64,000 nt of DNA from M55B112 sp964539395 (GCA_964539395.1 CAZIIU010000004.1:1-64000), one strand, 5' to 3'; positions 10,101 to 19,234 are shown, numbered from the stretch's first letter. Numbers and translations are program-made. The notes: a model not told the origin generated them from the letters alone.

Positions 10101-12086
10101 ATACGTGCCGTTTGATAAACCTGTAAAGATATTATTTGTTGTATACGGACCTGCAAGAAACCGGGAGTGTTCATAGGGGGGTGTTCCTCCATTTGCCTCT
10201 ACAGTAATCGTACCATTAGCTTGTCCGGCACAGGTAACATCTGTTTTTGTGAGCGACGTTGTTAGTTGTTCGGGCTCAGTGATTATCACGGCGTCGGGAT
10301 AGAAGACCTCACAGGAAGTATTATCCAATACCCTTAGTGAATATGTTTCCGCCGTAAGATTTGTGGGATCTTCATCTACAGAAACGACAGATCCCTGGCT
10401 ATTGGTCCAGGAGAAACTATAGGGGGGAACACCTCCGGCAACATCAATATCGATTGAACCATTGCTGTCGCCATTACAGTCGAGATCCGATTGCCCAACG
10501 AAGGTAACAGTAATCGGATCCGGCTCAGAAATCGTGGCCACATTATTGAAAGTTTTTATGCAGGAGTTGTTGTCGATGATTGTGAGGTTATAGGGACCGG
10601 CTTCCAGCGATGCAATATTCTGGCTGGAGGCGGTGAATCCACCGGGTCCCGACCAGTTAAAACTATAATCAGGAGTACCTCCTGAAGGGCTGATGCTGAT
10701 GGTACCATCAGATGCGCCAAAGCATGAGATTTCCGTTGAAGTGGCATCGATCACTATTTCGGGGGGCTCGCTGATCGTAACCACATTTGGATAACTGATA
10801 TTACAACTGCTTACATCAGAAATATCCAGTGAGTAGGTACCTGGCTCAAGACCTGAAATATCCTCCTGTGTAGAAGAGAATCCTCCCGGACCGGTCCAGG
10901 AGTAACTATAGGCGGGGGTACCGCCTGCAACCGTAACATTAATTGAACCATCATCGGAGCCAAAGCAATTTGCATTGGAAGGTATGAATGAAGCGGACAG
11001 CGGTGCCGGTTCAGTCACGGATTGGGTTGGGAACACCTGTATACAACCAAGTGCATCGGTAACAGTAAGGGTATAATTAGCGGCTTCAAGTCCGCTGATA
11101 TCCTCATCAACGACATTGATATAGCCATTATCGCCCGACCAGGCATAAGAGTAAGGAAGAGTACCTCCGCCAATGCTAACACTTATCGCACCGTCGTTTG
11201 CTCCAAAGCAGGACAGGTTAGTAACATTCAATGAGATAAGTGATATTTCATTGGGTTGATTAACGGTGATCGGTCCCATGGTTTCGTTACAGCTATTGGC
11301 ATCGGATACGATTACCTGGTATTCACCGGCTTGCAAACCAGCGATATCTTCATCGGTGGAGCTATATGCACCGGGACCACTCCAGCTATAGCTATACCCG
11401 GTGCCTGTTCCTGAAGGTGTACCACCGCCGGGGATAATGGCTAATGACCCGTCGGATCCTCCAAAACAGGTAACCGACATATTATCTTCAAGCGTTATTG
11501 TAAGTGGAGGGGGGCTGTTAATAGAGATATCAGAAAAATTATCACTGCTGGGACAGCCTTCTGAATCAGTCACCTGAATGTTGTAGGTTCCTGTCGGCAG
11601 ACCACTGAATAACCCGTCAGTATTATCATCCGATACAGTTCCGGAGAGTTGATAAAATAGATTACCCCCTTCACCGCTTGCATTCACGGTTATTGTACCA
11701 TTTGAAAGGTAGGAGCAGGTTTGATCACTGGTATTGACGGATTGAATCTGAATAGGGTCAGGTGATCCGATAGTGACATATCTGCTTACCGGACTTGAGC
11801 CATCGGAATCGTCAACAAAGAACCAGTAGCCACCTGCAGGATATCCGGAGAAAGTATAGGTCCTGCTACCGGTATCACCACTGGCTTCAAGAAACATAAA
11901 AGATGAATTTAACAGTGTAAATTGCAGATCACCAATACCTCCTGTAATATAAATAGTAATGTTTCCGTCTGAATACCCATTACAGGTAACCGGGTCAATA
12001 ACAACACTGTCAAGAATAATCTCCTGGGCATCAATAGCGGAAAACGACAGCAAAGCCATTATTATATACACTAGTTTTCTCTTCAT
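7146..12086 (-). CDS. Giant SprB-like repeat adhesin with type B T9SS C-terminal domain
   Basis: A 1646-residue secreted surface protein. Residues 1-20 are a signal peptide ending at DAQ. About 17 degenerate repeats of roughly 80 residues follow, most opening with a T/S-C-x-G-x-x-D/N-G motif (for example SCFGASDGTISI) and carrying GGTPPYxYSI and GxYxVxVxDxxxC stretches, as in SprB of gliding Flavobacterium. One repeat near residue 1190 has lost its leading Cys (VDETLGTITI). Two Ig/PKD-like modules precede the C-terminal 88 residues (1559-1646), which are a type B T9SS sorting domain: AFSPNGDQINDYF, VEVYNRWG, WDGTMNGKDVPTGTYYY. It is exported by Sec and then by the T9SS, and probably acts in adhesion or gliding. 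PorP/SprF and DUF4296 genes follow directly. Confidence 0.93.
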   Translation of the reverse strand: MKRKLVYIIMALLSFSAIDAQEIILDSVVIDPVTCNGYSDGNITIYITGGIGDLQFTLLNSSFMFLEASGDTGSRTYTFSGYPAGGYWFFVDDSDGSSPVSRYVTIGSPDPIQIQSVNTSDQTCSYLSNGTITVNASGEGGNLFYQLSGTVSDDNTDGLFSGLPTGTYNIQVTDSEGCPSSDNFSDISINSPPPLTITLEDNMSVTCFGGSDGSLAIIPGGGTPSGTGTGYSYSWSGPGAYSSTDEDIAGLQAGEYQVIVSDANSCNETMGPITVNQPNEISLISLNVTNLSCFGANDGAISVSIGGGTLPYSYAWSGDNGYINVVDEDISGLEAANYTLTVTDALGCIQVFPTQSVTEPAPLSASFIPSNANCFGSDDGSINVTVAGGTPAYSYSWTGPGGFSSTQEDISGLEPGTYSLDISDVSSCNISYPNVVTISEPPEIVIDATSTEISCFGASDGTISISPSGGTPDYSFNWSGPGGFTASSQNIASLEAGPYNLTIIDNNSCIKTFNNVATISEPDPITVTFVGQSDLDCNGDSNGSIDIDVAGGVPPYSFSWTNSQGSVVSVDEDPTNLTAETYSLRVLDNTSCEVFYPDAVIITEPEQLTTSLTKTDVTCAGQANGTITVEANGGTPPYEHSRFLAGPYTTNNIFTGLSNGTYRIYTRDFNSCMTSRTITINKPEAINYEYGISGQNVCNGDSNVTITINNITGGIAPYDFSIDGGTSYNSSPVFPNLPGGSYPVVVRDANLCEQAIAPLTILEPEPIIISYFDHQDVTTCYDSEEGWITIMGDGGTGNIRYSLNGGPEEELGEFNNLPGGNYTISLIDEQLCQTDTVVEILRPDQITIENVDVNDVTGCPGDNSGEIDSEASGGTGLLEYSIDGINWQATGLFTNLIAGNYTVRVRDNNGCTEDTTVSVTEPLPVSVQAETTTAANCYGTSTGSVTVEAVDGTPPYTYSLLPALLPPQSTGTFSGLPAGDYSVTITDSEGCGPVISNTLTVTEPPELQADSVTIDHITCNGESDGKIAVYLAGGTSPYEYSIDNEVTWESGYSFTGLGPGTYEVYARDLNGCSIYIGTYTLNEPPGMNANAVVTDVSPCFGGTNGAITVSVTGGWGVYEYSIDGLNYQSSEVFSDLPAGDYTVFVKDTGNCSLSFEETVSEPEQVSALITKTDYVDETLGTITISNVGGGTPPYEYSIDGLTGTFTSNTLYTDLTAGFYNVVVRDSIGCYHEETVQIFDIIPLDMLINHTNVSCFGFDDGSIEFIPQDGIGTVYFSIDNGNTYSTEALFENLEGDSTYQLRAYDDEAKQFSGSVYIAEPAELIATIDITAANCNSFSETGIADISVTGGTGALSFIWSDGTTQEDLENVVAGQYSVTISDESGCTLEESVTIPSLVTVNVSAGEDTTVCAGSTITLEGSIGPDYNMLWEPETYLSNPTVYNPVATNIVEPVTYTYTLTETVSGYGCYNVDTLQIDVLPVYGLEIIADTFGLQGQVIQLDIVNEGTYENYLWTPETGLSMVTVPDPLVTLQNSMWYWLQATNDYGCIETDSLFIEVIEDITVYNAFSPNGDQINDYFEIENAYKFPDILVEVYNRWGARIFSSDGYSDDKRWDGTMNGKDVPTGTYYYVVIPYPEAKPITGNVTIIR
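7900..12020 (-). repeat. DNA encoding about 17 SprB-type repeats
   Basis: Coding repeats of about 240 bases. They are divergent at DNA level: the protein motif is kept but adjacent copies do not share long identical runs, so the array looks old and stable, not recently expanded. Boundaries were set from the first and last recognisable C-x-G-x-x-D/N-G unit. Confidence 0.75.
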
Positions 12087-12278
12087 TTTTTAATAAACTT
12101 AAGAGCAGTTTATTGGCAACAGTTTTAAACAGACTTTTTTACGAACAACCTGTATAAAAAGTTCAATGCATTTGGTTAAAAATCAGTACGCACCCGCAAG
12201 TTTATACAGAATCTAAATAAGACCTGGATAATTAACTCAATCATATGACACTTCTTATAAAGACAGCTATATTCAAAG

Positions 12279-13520
12279 TTATCGCATATTATTTCCACTT
12301 TCTATTTCTGTTAAGTGTTTTTTACTAATTTGTTTTACGGGGTACCTTGCGGCAATAAACCCGATGAAAAGAACAGTAATCCAAACAAGCAGAACATCTG
12401 TAAGTTTCAGTTGTACGGGGTATGCGTCTATGACAAAAGTACCGCTGCCGCTCAGTTTCAGAAGCTCAAACCTGTCTTGCAGCCAACTGATCAGTGTTCC
12501 AAGTAATATGCCGATCAGCGATCCTACGATACTGATCAGCCATCCTTCCATCAAAAATATCCGACTAATGAGTTGCTGGCTCGCACCCATGTTTCGGAGG
12601 CTGTGAATATCGCTTTTCTTATCGATAATCAGCATACTCAAAGATCCGATGATATTGAATGAGGCGATGATAAGGATGAAAGTAAGAATCAAAAATATGG
12701 CCCACTTTTCAGATTTCATAACCCTGTAGAACAGTTCATTTTGTTGCTCCCTGTTTTGAACCCGGAATTCATCTCCGAGTATTTCAGAGATGGTTTTTTG
12801 AGTCTCTTTTACATCAAATTCCGGGTTTAGTTTTAGTTCCACGGCAGTAACTTCATTGGTATAATCGAGCAATTCTCTCATAAAGCCGATTGGAACAATT
12901 ACATACCGCGAATCGTAATCCTGTTCGATTGCAAAAATCCCCGATGGATAAAGATGATTTCGGCGAAAGGCATCATCTGGATTGGAGAGATTGATAGTGC
13001 CGACCCTTTTGGGCATATAAACGAAAAGGGGATTGATGAAATTAAGGCCGATCTGCAGGCTATATGCCACTCCCTGACCTGCGACAGCATATGATCGGTT
13101 ATTGTCCCTTAATACCATTTTTCCTGAATATACCATGGAATCGATGCCCGTTACATTGGTAAAAGACTCATCAACACCCTTTACAGTTGCAATGTGCTGT
13201 CGTTCGCCATATTTAAGCAAGGCATTTTCCTCCAGTATTTCCGACAGGTACATAACCCCGGGAAGTTCCTTTATCTGATTAAATCTTTCATCGGGGATAA
13301 AAACTTTACCTTTGGAAGGAGTGATTTTAAGATCGGGGTCAAAAGAGCTAAACAGAGATTTTACCACTTCGTCGAAGCCATTAAATACAGAAAGGATGAC
13401 TACCAGGGCCATTGCTCCTACAGCTACACCCAACATTGAGATTCCGGATATAATATTAATGGCATTACGGCTCTTTCGTGCAAAGAGGTAACGACGGGCA
13501 ATATACAGGGAAAAATTCAT
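12279..13520 (-). CDS. FtsX/LolE-like ABC transporter permease
   Basis: A 413-residue inner-membrane permease of the MacB/LolC/LolE type. It has one N-terminal helix (AINIISGISMLGVAVGAMALVVILSVFNG), a periplasmic domain of about 210 residues, then three C-terminal helices (about residues 265-395) forming the FtsX core (SLSMLIIDKKSDIHSLRNMGAS). The coupling-type motif GASQQLI is present. Lipoprotein release from the inner membrane is the likely job by resemblance to LolC/E, but no cognate ATPase (LolD) is adjacent. It lies downstream of the methyltransferase and rbfA on the same strand, separated by 118 bases. The 192-base gap before the adhesin gene shows no gene. Confidence 0.8.
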   Translation of the reverse strand: MNFSLYIARRYLFARKSRNAINIISGISMLGVAVGAMALVVILSVFNGFDEVVKSLFSSFDPDLKITPSKGKVFIPDERFNQIKELPGVMYLSEILEENALLKYGERQHIATVKGVDESFTNVTGIDSMVYSGKMVLRDNNRSYAVAGQGVAYSLQIGLNFINPLFVYMPKRVGTINLSNPDDAFRRNHLYPSGIFAIEQDYDSRYVIVPIGFMRELLDYTNEVTAVELKLNPEFDVKETQKTISEILGDEFRVQNREQQNELFYRVMKSEKWAIFLILTFILIIASFNIIGSLSMLIIDKKSDIHSLRNMGASQQLISRIFLMEGWLISIVGSLIGILLGTLISWLQDRFELLKLSGSGTFVIDAYPVQLKLTDVLLVWITVLFIGFIAARYPVKQISKKHLTEIESGNNMR

Positions 13521-13638
13521 CTTCTACGCAGTTTCTTTTTTGTCAGATGAAGCTCACCATGCCTGTTAACCTGAGATGCCATACCCCTTATTATTATGAT
13601 CGGAGGCATGTATGTAATAATTATTGTCAAGGCTCTGT

Positions 13639-14448
13639 TTATTTAATACATCTTACAATCAGACCGGTACCTGAAGAATGTGTTGAATTCACATCGATCA
13701 TATTGAGTATAAAACAGAATGGATACACAAACAGGTAATACAGGGGCAAAATGACCAATAGAAACCTACTTTTATTGGCGAGCATAATAGGCCACTTCAT
13801 AGAGAGTTTCCAGGATAATTGGCCCGGCTTTCCGTATGAATAACGACTCTGAATAATCGTGAATCCTGCCATATGAAGTTTTTTTTCTATCTCTTCCATA
13901 GAATACCCATCTCTTACATGTTCTTCGATAAATGATTGATCCTGATCGTTATGAACATCACTGCCTCCCTGGTCAGAAGGGGTCGAAATAAGCAGTATGC
14001 CGCCTTTTTTAAGGCTCCTGGCCAGGTTCCGGAATACGGCTACATCATCTTCAATGTGTTCCATTACATCAACGGATAGCGCCAGGTCGAAGGTCTCGGG
14101 TCGTGACCAATTGGTTAGGTCACCATATTCAAATATTACCCTGTCTGATTTACCAATGCGATGGAAAAAATGTTTACAATCTTCAATTTGCTCCTGTTTT
14201 ACATCAACTGCTGTGATCCTGGACTGGGGAAATTGAAGAGCCATGGTATAATCGTATTGTCCGAATCCTGATCCCGCATCCAGTATTTCGGGAGAATCCG
14301 GAATAACAGGTTTCAGCTTTCTCAATTCTTTTCTGATGTGCCATGACCTGAGTAGTAAAAGGTTCAGCAAATGATAAAACATTCGCCGCGTAAAAGGAGT
14401 CCGGTTAAAAAGGTTTCCAAGTTGCTTTTTTATCGGATCATATCTCAT
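13639..14448 (-). CDS. Class I SAM-dependent methyltransferase with hydrophobic C-terminus
   Basis: A 269-residue methyltransferase. SAM motif I is ILDAGSGFGQYD; the acidic end of strand 2 is AVDVKQEQ; motif II is DLALSVDVMEHIED and motif III follows in KKGGILLISTPSDQGG. The C-terminal 45 residues are strongly hydrophobic (FLLVILPLYYLFVYPFCFILNMI), which suggests membrane attachment. The substrate could be a lipid or membrane-bound isoprenoid, but cannot be named from sequence. It begins directly at the rbfA stop codon (no gap), so the two are co-transcribed. Confidence 0.75.
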   Translation of the reverse strand: MRYDPIKKQLGNLFNRTPFTRRMFYHLLNLLLLRSWHIRKELRKLKPVIPDSPEILDAGSGFGQYDYTMALQFPQSRITAVDVKQEQIEDCKHFFHRIGKSDRVIFEYGDLTNWSRPETFDLALSVDVMEHIEDDVAVFRNLARSLKKGGILLISTPSDQGGSDVHNDQDQSFIEEHVRDGYSMEEIEKKLHMAGFTIIQSRYSYGKPGQLSWKLSMKWPIMLANKSRFLLVILPLYYLFVYPFCFILNMIDVNSTHSSGTGLIVRCIK

Positions 14449-14790
14449 TTAGTCTTCCTTAAGCAGGTTATCAATGCCTTCCACATAGTCCAGGGAATCA
14501 TCCAGGTAGTAGATGAATTCAGGTATATTACGGACCTGGTTTTTTATTCTTTTTCCTATATCCATCCTTATCGCAGGGGCATTGGCTCTTATTCGTTCAA
14601 GCGGATCTTCATCGTCCCTGACTGGAAATATACTCAGATAGACCTTGGCAACACCCAGATCGGGACTGATTCGCACAACGGTTACAGTGATCATTTTTCC
14701 AGGTAAAAGAACCAATGACTGTTTCCGGAAATACTCAGCCAGCTCTTTTTGCAGTAATCTGGCAACTTTTTGTTGTCTGGTCGATTCCAT
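14449..14790 (-). CDS. rbfA: Ribosome-binding factor A
   Basis: A small KH-fold protein that binds the 30S subunit during 16S rRNA 5' end maturation and cold adaptation. Starting at the ATG at 14790 it has 113 residues. The opening MESTRQQKVARLLQKELAEYF matches the family's R-x-x-K-v-a-x-x-i-x-x-E-L start; an upstream in-frame extension of 21 residues does not and was dropped. The family strand PDLGVAKVYLSIFPV and the closing LDDSLDYVEGIDNLL segment are present. Its stop abuts the methyltransferase ATG. Confidence 0.9.
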   Translation of the reverse strand: MESTRQQKVARLLQKELAEYFRKQSLVLLPGKMITVTVVRISPDLGVAKVYLSIFPVRDDEDPLERIRANAPAIRMDIGKRIKNQVRNIPEFIYYLDDSLDYVEGIDNLLKED

Positions 14791-14936
14791 AGAAATACAA
14801 TAAACTTTGAAAAAATACGAAAAAATGTGATAGATAATCCCGTGTTTTATCAACAGTCAAAGAATCCGTTTCCTGGCAAAAGGAACAAAAATGATGTTTT
14901 TCTCCCATGTTTGGTTCACAATATTTAAGGTAATTC

Positions 14937-14967
14937 TTGCACCCCCTGAATTTGATGGTTAGTTTTG
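14937..14967 (+). promoter_or_regulatory. Bacteroidota-type promoter for trpS
   Basis: TTG at 14937-14939 and TAGTTTTG at 14960-14967 are separated by 20 bases, fitting the -33 TTG / 19-21 base spacer / -7 TAnnTTTG pattern of Bacteroidota primary sigma promoters. The -7 box ends 22 bases before the trpS ATG. Confidence 0.55.
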
Positions 14968-14989
14968 TAAGCACTATTTATAAAACGAT

Positions 14990-15979
14990 ATGGAAACGGT
15001 TTTAAGCGGTATCAGGTCAACAGGAAACCTTCACCTGGGTAATTATTTTGGAGCAGTAAGGAATTTTGTGAAAATGCAACATGAGTATAACTGCTATTTT
15101 TTTATAGCAGATTTGCATTCACTAACCACGCATCCGAAGCCTGAGAACCTTCACGACAGCATTAAAAAGGTATTGTCTGAATATCTTGCCTGTGGTATTG
15201 ATCCGGAGCGGGCTACGATCTATATACAGAGTGACGTGCCTGAGATATCGCAGTTATACCTTCTTTTGAATATGAATGCCTATGTGGGGGAACTTGAGCG
15301 AACAACTACCTTTAAAGAGAAGATTCGTAAGCAACCTGAAAATGTTAATGCCGGATTGCTTACCTATCCCGTTCTAATGTGTGCTGATATTATCATACAT
15401 AACGCAGACAAAGTGCCCGTGGGGAAGGACCAGGAGCAGAATCTTGAGATGGCAAGGAAATTTGCCAAGCGGTTTAATCATATTTATGACGTAGAGTATT
15501 TTACACTTCCGGAGCCATTTAATTTCGGAAATGAACTTGTAAAGGTTCCCGGACTTGATGGAACGGGTAAAATGGGTAAATCGGAGGGAAATGGGATCTA
15601 TCTGATCGATGAACCCGGGTTAATAAGGAAAAAGGTAATGCGGGCCGTAACTGATTCCGGACCAAAAAAGCCCAATTCAGGAAAGTCAGAGCCTATTAAA
15701 AATCTTTTCTACCTGCTTGAACTGATGTCCGAAGAATCAACCATTGCTCATTTCAACGAGGCTTATAATAATTGTACCATCCGGTATGGTGATTTGAAGA
15801 AGCAATTGGCAGAAGACATTGTTCAATTTACTAATCCCCTGAGAGAGAGGATTCTGGATATTTATAACGATGTTGATTATTTACGCAATGTTGTCAAACA
15901 AGGGGCCGAAAAGGCACGTGTTAGTGCATCAAAGACCCTTCGTGAAGTCAGGGAGATCATTGGATATAAGTCTTTCTAA
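14990..15979 (+). CDS. trpS: Tryptophan--tRNA ligase
   Basis: Class Ic aminoacyl-tRNA synthetase that charges tRNA-Trp. The 329 residues match the compact bacterial type. The HIGH-like motif is TGNLHLGNYFGA near residue 12, and the KMSKS loop appears as KMGKSEGNGIY near residue 196. The segments YIQSDVPE and PVGKDQEQ are characteristic of bacterial TrpRS. It stands alone on the plus strand with its own promoter candidate and converges on ung. Confidence 0.96.
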   Translation: METVLSGIRSTGNLHLGNYFGAVRNFVKMQHEYNCYFFIADLHSLTTHPKPENLHDSIKKVLSEYLACGIDPERATIYIQSDVPEISQLYLLLNMNAYVGELERTTTFKEKIRKQPENVNAGLLTYPVLMCADIIIHNADKVPVGKDQEQNLEMARKFAKRFNHIYDVEYFTLPEPFNFGNELVKVPGLDGTGKMGKSEGNGIYLIDEPGLIRKKVMRAVTDSGPKKPNSGKSEPIKNLFYLLELMSEESTIAHFNEAYNNCTIRYGDLKKQLAEDIVQFTNPLRERILDIYNDVDYLRNVVKQGAEKARVSASKTLREVREIIGYKSF

Positions 15980-16072
15980 ATAAAAAGCCCGTCCCAGGAT
16001 GAGACGGACCGTGCCCCGAATAAAGTCAGGTATATGCTTGGATGAACTGTCAATATAAAAATCGCAAATACT

Positions 16073-16132
16073 GTGCCAAAAAGAGTTATTATTGGTAGCG
16101 ATTCGGGGTTGGTTTACTGTTTTTTTTGGCAC
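16073..16132. repeat. 10-bp inverted repeat between trpS and ung
   Basis: GTGCCAAAAA (16073-16082) is the exact reverse complement of TTTTTGGCAC (16123-16132), with a 40-base loop. The right arm touches the ung stop codon. The A/T-rich inner ends would give runs of A or U in either transcript, so it may act as a loose bidirectional terminator. The long loop makes this uncertain. Confidence 0.35.
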
Positions 16133-16809
16133 TACAACATCCAGTCAACTTCTTCCAGCCCTTTGTCAGCAAGGAATTTATTCGTTTTCGAGAAGTGTTT
16201 ACATCCAAAAAAGCCATTAAAGGCTGATAATGGAGAGGGGTGTGCAGCCTTCAGTACAAGGTGTTTATGACGGTCAATAAGGTGTTCTTTTGCCTGTGCA
16301 AATCTGCCCCAAAGAAAAAACACCACATTTTCCTTTTCGTGAGATATCTTTCGGATTACTGCGTCAGTAAATAATTCCCAGCCTTTCCCCTGGTGTGATC
16401 CTGCGTTTGCCGCACGGACTGTTAGTGTGGCATTTAGCAGCAATATTCCACTGTCGGCCCATTTTTCCAAATTTCCGTGGGATGGAATTGGAAGACCTGT
16501 GTCATTATGCATCTCTCTGAAAATATTTAGCAGTGAGGGTGGAACCGCGATTCCCCGGGGAACAGAAAAGCATAATCCGTGAGCCTGGCCTTTCCCATGG
16601 TATGGGTCCTGCCCGATAATAACAGCTTTTACCCGTTCGAAGGGTGTTCGGTTAAAGGCGTTAAAGATAAGTGGTCCGGGAGGATATACGGTAAATCTTC
16701 TCTTCTCCTCAACCAGGAATGCTTTCAGGGAAAAGAAATATTCAGACCGGAATTCTTTTGAAAGGACTTTTTTCCAGCTCTCCTCAATATTTGGTGATAT
16801 TTCTGCCAT
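16132..16809 (-). CDS. ung: Uracil-DNA glycosylase, family 1
   Basis: Base-excision repair enzyme that removes uracil from DNA. Started at the ATG at 16809 it has 225 residues, the normal Ung length; a 43-residue upstream extension overlaps the TonB receptor gene and was rejected. The water-activating motif GQDPYHG has its Asp at residue 68. The uracil-binding Asn lies in LLLNATLTV and the leucine-loop catalytic His in AHPSPLSA. The segment HQGKGWELFTD is also typical. It follows the TonB receptor gene by 34 bases on the same strand; no functional link is apparent. Confidence 0.95.
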   Translation of the reverse strand: MAEISPNIEESWKKVLSKEFRSEYFFSLKAFLVEEKRRFTVYPPGPLIFNAFNRTPFERVKAVIIGQDPYHGKGQAHGLCFSVPRGIAVPPSLLNIFREMHNDTGLPIPSHGNLEKWADSGILLLNATLTVRAANAGSHQGKGWELFTDAVIRKISHEKENVVFFLWGRFAQAKEHLIDRHKHLVLKAAHPSPLSAFNGFFGCKHFSKTNKFLADKGLEEVDWML

Positions 16810-16843
16810 AGGATGATATAAGATAGAATTAGTCCCGTAGATT

Positions 16844-19234
16844 TCAGAAACTGGTTTGCAAGGTAAAGATAAAGTTCCTGCCAGGGGCGCTAACTCCCGA
16901 TGCGTAGGGTTTATAGAACTGGTCCAGGATGTTTTCAATGCTGAACCTGGCTGTGAGAAACCTGTTAATTTTGTAAGATGTATTTACATTAAATGTCCAC
17001 CATGCCGGGTATCCAAACATGGTAGCTTCACCTTCATTGTCTTCTCCATAAGGTGAAAAAGAATCAGCAAATTTCCAGCCGTTATAATAAATATAACTGT
17101 CGAACATCACTTTTTTATAGTCATATGTAATACTTACCCGGCCAAATACCGGGGGAATATGGCCAAGTGGAACATCATCGGTGAGATTTCGTCCCTTTGT
17201 AATATTTATAGAGGCTTTCAGAACAATATTATTGTAAAAATCGGATATTACGTTTACCGAGGCACCATAAATATGAGCCAATGAAGCATTGTAGTTGGCT
17301 GAAATTTTGTAAATGGTTCCATCATAGAATATCGAATCCCGACCATTAAGTGAGTAGTCTGTCCGGACAATAGCATTGGTGAGGAGTGTATAGTATCCCA
17401 CAACATCCATCCGGAGAAATCCTTCAATCACCTTGCTTCCTCCAAGCTCTGCATTGTAGGTGTATTCTGGTTTGATGTCGGGATTTGGTATGATGATATA
17501 ATCATCTTTGGCCCTGATTTTACCATAGTCGTCTACATTTGGGTTCCTGTAACCTGACGAGAGAATTGCATTGATCTGCCATTCATTGGCAGGGTGATAG
17601 ACCAGACTCATACTTCCGGTCAGAGCCCCGTTATTGATCCTGGTAGTGTCAAAATCAAGGGAGGGATTATTAAAGACCGATCGCAACAGTGAATAGTTAT
17701 ACCTTAGACCGCCGTTAAGTATTAGTTTATCACTATAGATCTTTTTAAAACTGGCATAAGCAGAAGCTGAAAACGTATTGCTACCCCCTGATGGATAACG
17801 TGTTTGTGCAGGTCGTTCTTCTCCGGTTACAATATTTTTATAAAAAGCCCCTGATCCGACATTGTTATATATCATATCAAAACCATAGTTCAACCTCCTG
17901 CTGGCATCCCATATTTTAAGCAGATCAATGTTCACACTAAGCACGTTCACCCGTTCAAGCTGTGACAGCTTATCGTTTGAATTGAATCTTCTTGATACTC
18001 TTTCTTCGTCGACGAGCTGGTATGCAAAGATGGAGGTAGCATTACTGAAAAAGGGATTATCGTTCCGGTTTAAATTTTTTACAGAGGCCAGCAGCCTGTT
18101 TTGGGGCCCATAATAATACTCTGAATATTTCAACCGACCATTGTTGTTGTATTCGCTTAGAAAATCATTTCTGTTGATATTTGATGAAGTTGAATACTGA
18201 ACGTTCATGATCCAGTCGATAAAATCCGATTGGGAGTATTTGAACTTCTGTAGAAAATCAATCTGGTTATAGGCAGTATTGAGCTGAATATTTTCATTTT
18301 GATTCACATACATACTGTCGGTGCCATCCTCCTCACGCTTCGCATAATGCAGTGTTTTACCCCAATCGCCATAAAACAGATTTCTTGTTGATCCAATTCT
18401 GATGTTTCCGAAATCCTTAAAAGTGATACTGGTCAGTGAACCGGTTTTTTTCCCTCCGGCATTAAAGCTAATGTGACCAACCATACCCTTGTTGGCTGTA
18501 GAGTGCTCAATATAAGCATTTCCCAGGAGTTTACTTTTATTGCTATCTGCCAGTTCCGGATCCCTGGTATAATAATGAATCACTCCTCCCAGGGCATCAC
18601 TGCCATAAATAAGTGAGCTGGGTCCGAAAATAACTTCAGTTCTGCTCAGGATGGCATGATCTATTGTAATGGCGTTTTGAAGATGTCCGCTTCTGTAGAT
18701 TGCATTGTTCATCCGCACACCATCAACAACCAATAATATTTTGTTGGCTTCAAAGCCTCTTAGTATGGGACTTCCGCCTCCAGCCTGTGTTTTCTGAACT
18801 ATAATATTTCCAGTTTCCATTAAAAGGTCAGCAGAGGTCTGGGAAGGATTGTTCCGTAGTTCTTTTTCCTGCATTACGCTTACTTTATAAGGCAATAACT
18901 GTTTGCTCTCTCTGGTTTTGCTGGCGGAGATGATAAATTCGTCGAAAAGAATATTGCGTTTGGACAGCCTGATTACTTTCACGTCTTTTAAAGCAGTGTA
19001 GGGAAATTCGACAGAATTGTATGACGGATGCTGGAATACAACAGTATCGGTAGGAAGAAATGGTAATGGGCCGGTAAATCCCATACTGTCAGTTATCGCA
19101 ACTCTTTCACGGGTAGTGTTGAAAATTGCAACATTGGCAACGGGGTCGCGGCTGTTGTCAGACAGAACCCTGAATCTTTGACCATGAGCATTCAGTGAAA
19201 AAAACAGAAGAAGTAGCAGGAGACTAATTTTCAT
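16844..19234 (-). CDS. TonB-dependent outer-membrane receptor
   Basis: A 796-residue outer-membrane transporter from the ATG at 19234 (upstream codons to 19267 do not form part of the signal). Signal peptide: residues 1-18, ending near AHGQ. A short carboxypeptidase-like domain (about 20-90) precedes the plug (about 100-230), where GSPILRGFEANKILLVVDGVRMN and GPSSLIYGSDALGG are visible. A long beta-barrel ends in the aromatic terminus FIFTLQTSF. The plug resembles haem/haemoglobin-type receptors, but no haem-binding partner is nearby and the ligand is unknown. There is no SusD neighbour, so it is not a glycan-uptake pair. Confidence 0.88.
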   Translation of the reverse strand: MKISLLLLLLFFSLNAHGQRFRVLSDNSRDPVANVAIFNTTRERVAITDSMGFTGPLPFLPTDTVVFQHPSYNSVEFPYTALKDVKVIRLSKRNILFDEFIISASKTRESKQLLPYKVSVMQEKELRNNPSQTSADLLMETGNIIVQKTQAGGGSPILRGFEANKILLVVDGVRMNNAIYRSGHLQNAITIDHAILSRTEVIFGPSSLIYGSDALGGVIHYYTRDPELADSNKSKLLGNAYIEHSTANKGMVGHISFNAGGKKTGSLTSITFKDFGNIRIGSTRNLFYGDWGKTLHYAKREEDGTDSMYVNQNENIQLNTAYNQIDFLQKFKYSQSDFIDWIMNVQYSTSSNINRNDFLSEYNNNGRLKYSEYYYGPQNRLLASVKNLNRNDNPFFSNATSIFAYQLVDEERVSRRFNSNDKLSQLERVNVLSVNIDLLKIWDASRRLNYGFDMIYNNVGSGAFYKNIVTGEERPAQTRYPSGGSNTFSASAYASFKKIYSDKLILNGGLRYNYSLLRSVFNNPSLDFDTTRINNGALTGSMSLVYHPANEWQINAILSSGYRNPNVDDYGKIRAKDDYIIIPNPDIKPEYTYNAELGGSKVIEGFLRMDVVGYYTLLTNAIVRTDYSLNGRDSIFYDGTIYKISANYNASLAHIYGASVNVISDFYNNIVLKASINITKGRNLTDDVPLGHIPPVFGRVSITYDYKKVMFDSYIYYNGWKFADSFSPYGEDNEGEATMFGYPAWWTFNVNTSYKINRFLTARFSIENILDQFYKPYASGVSAPGRNFIFTLQTSF

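Noticed and set aside
7900..12020. CRISPR-like or recent tandem DNA array
   Set aside because: The regular spacing is protein-level repetition in the SprB-type adhesin; copies are about 240 bases, divergent and fully coding.
15990..16014. Possible trpS terminator hairpin (CCGTC ... GACGG)
   Set aside because: Only a 5-bp stem with a 9-base loop and no T-tract; too weak to list as a terminator.
16810..16938. N-terminal extension of Ung by 43 residues
   Set aside because: It would overlap the TonB receptor gene and lacks Ung similarity; the ATG at 16809 gives the normal length.
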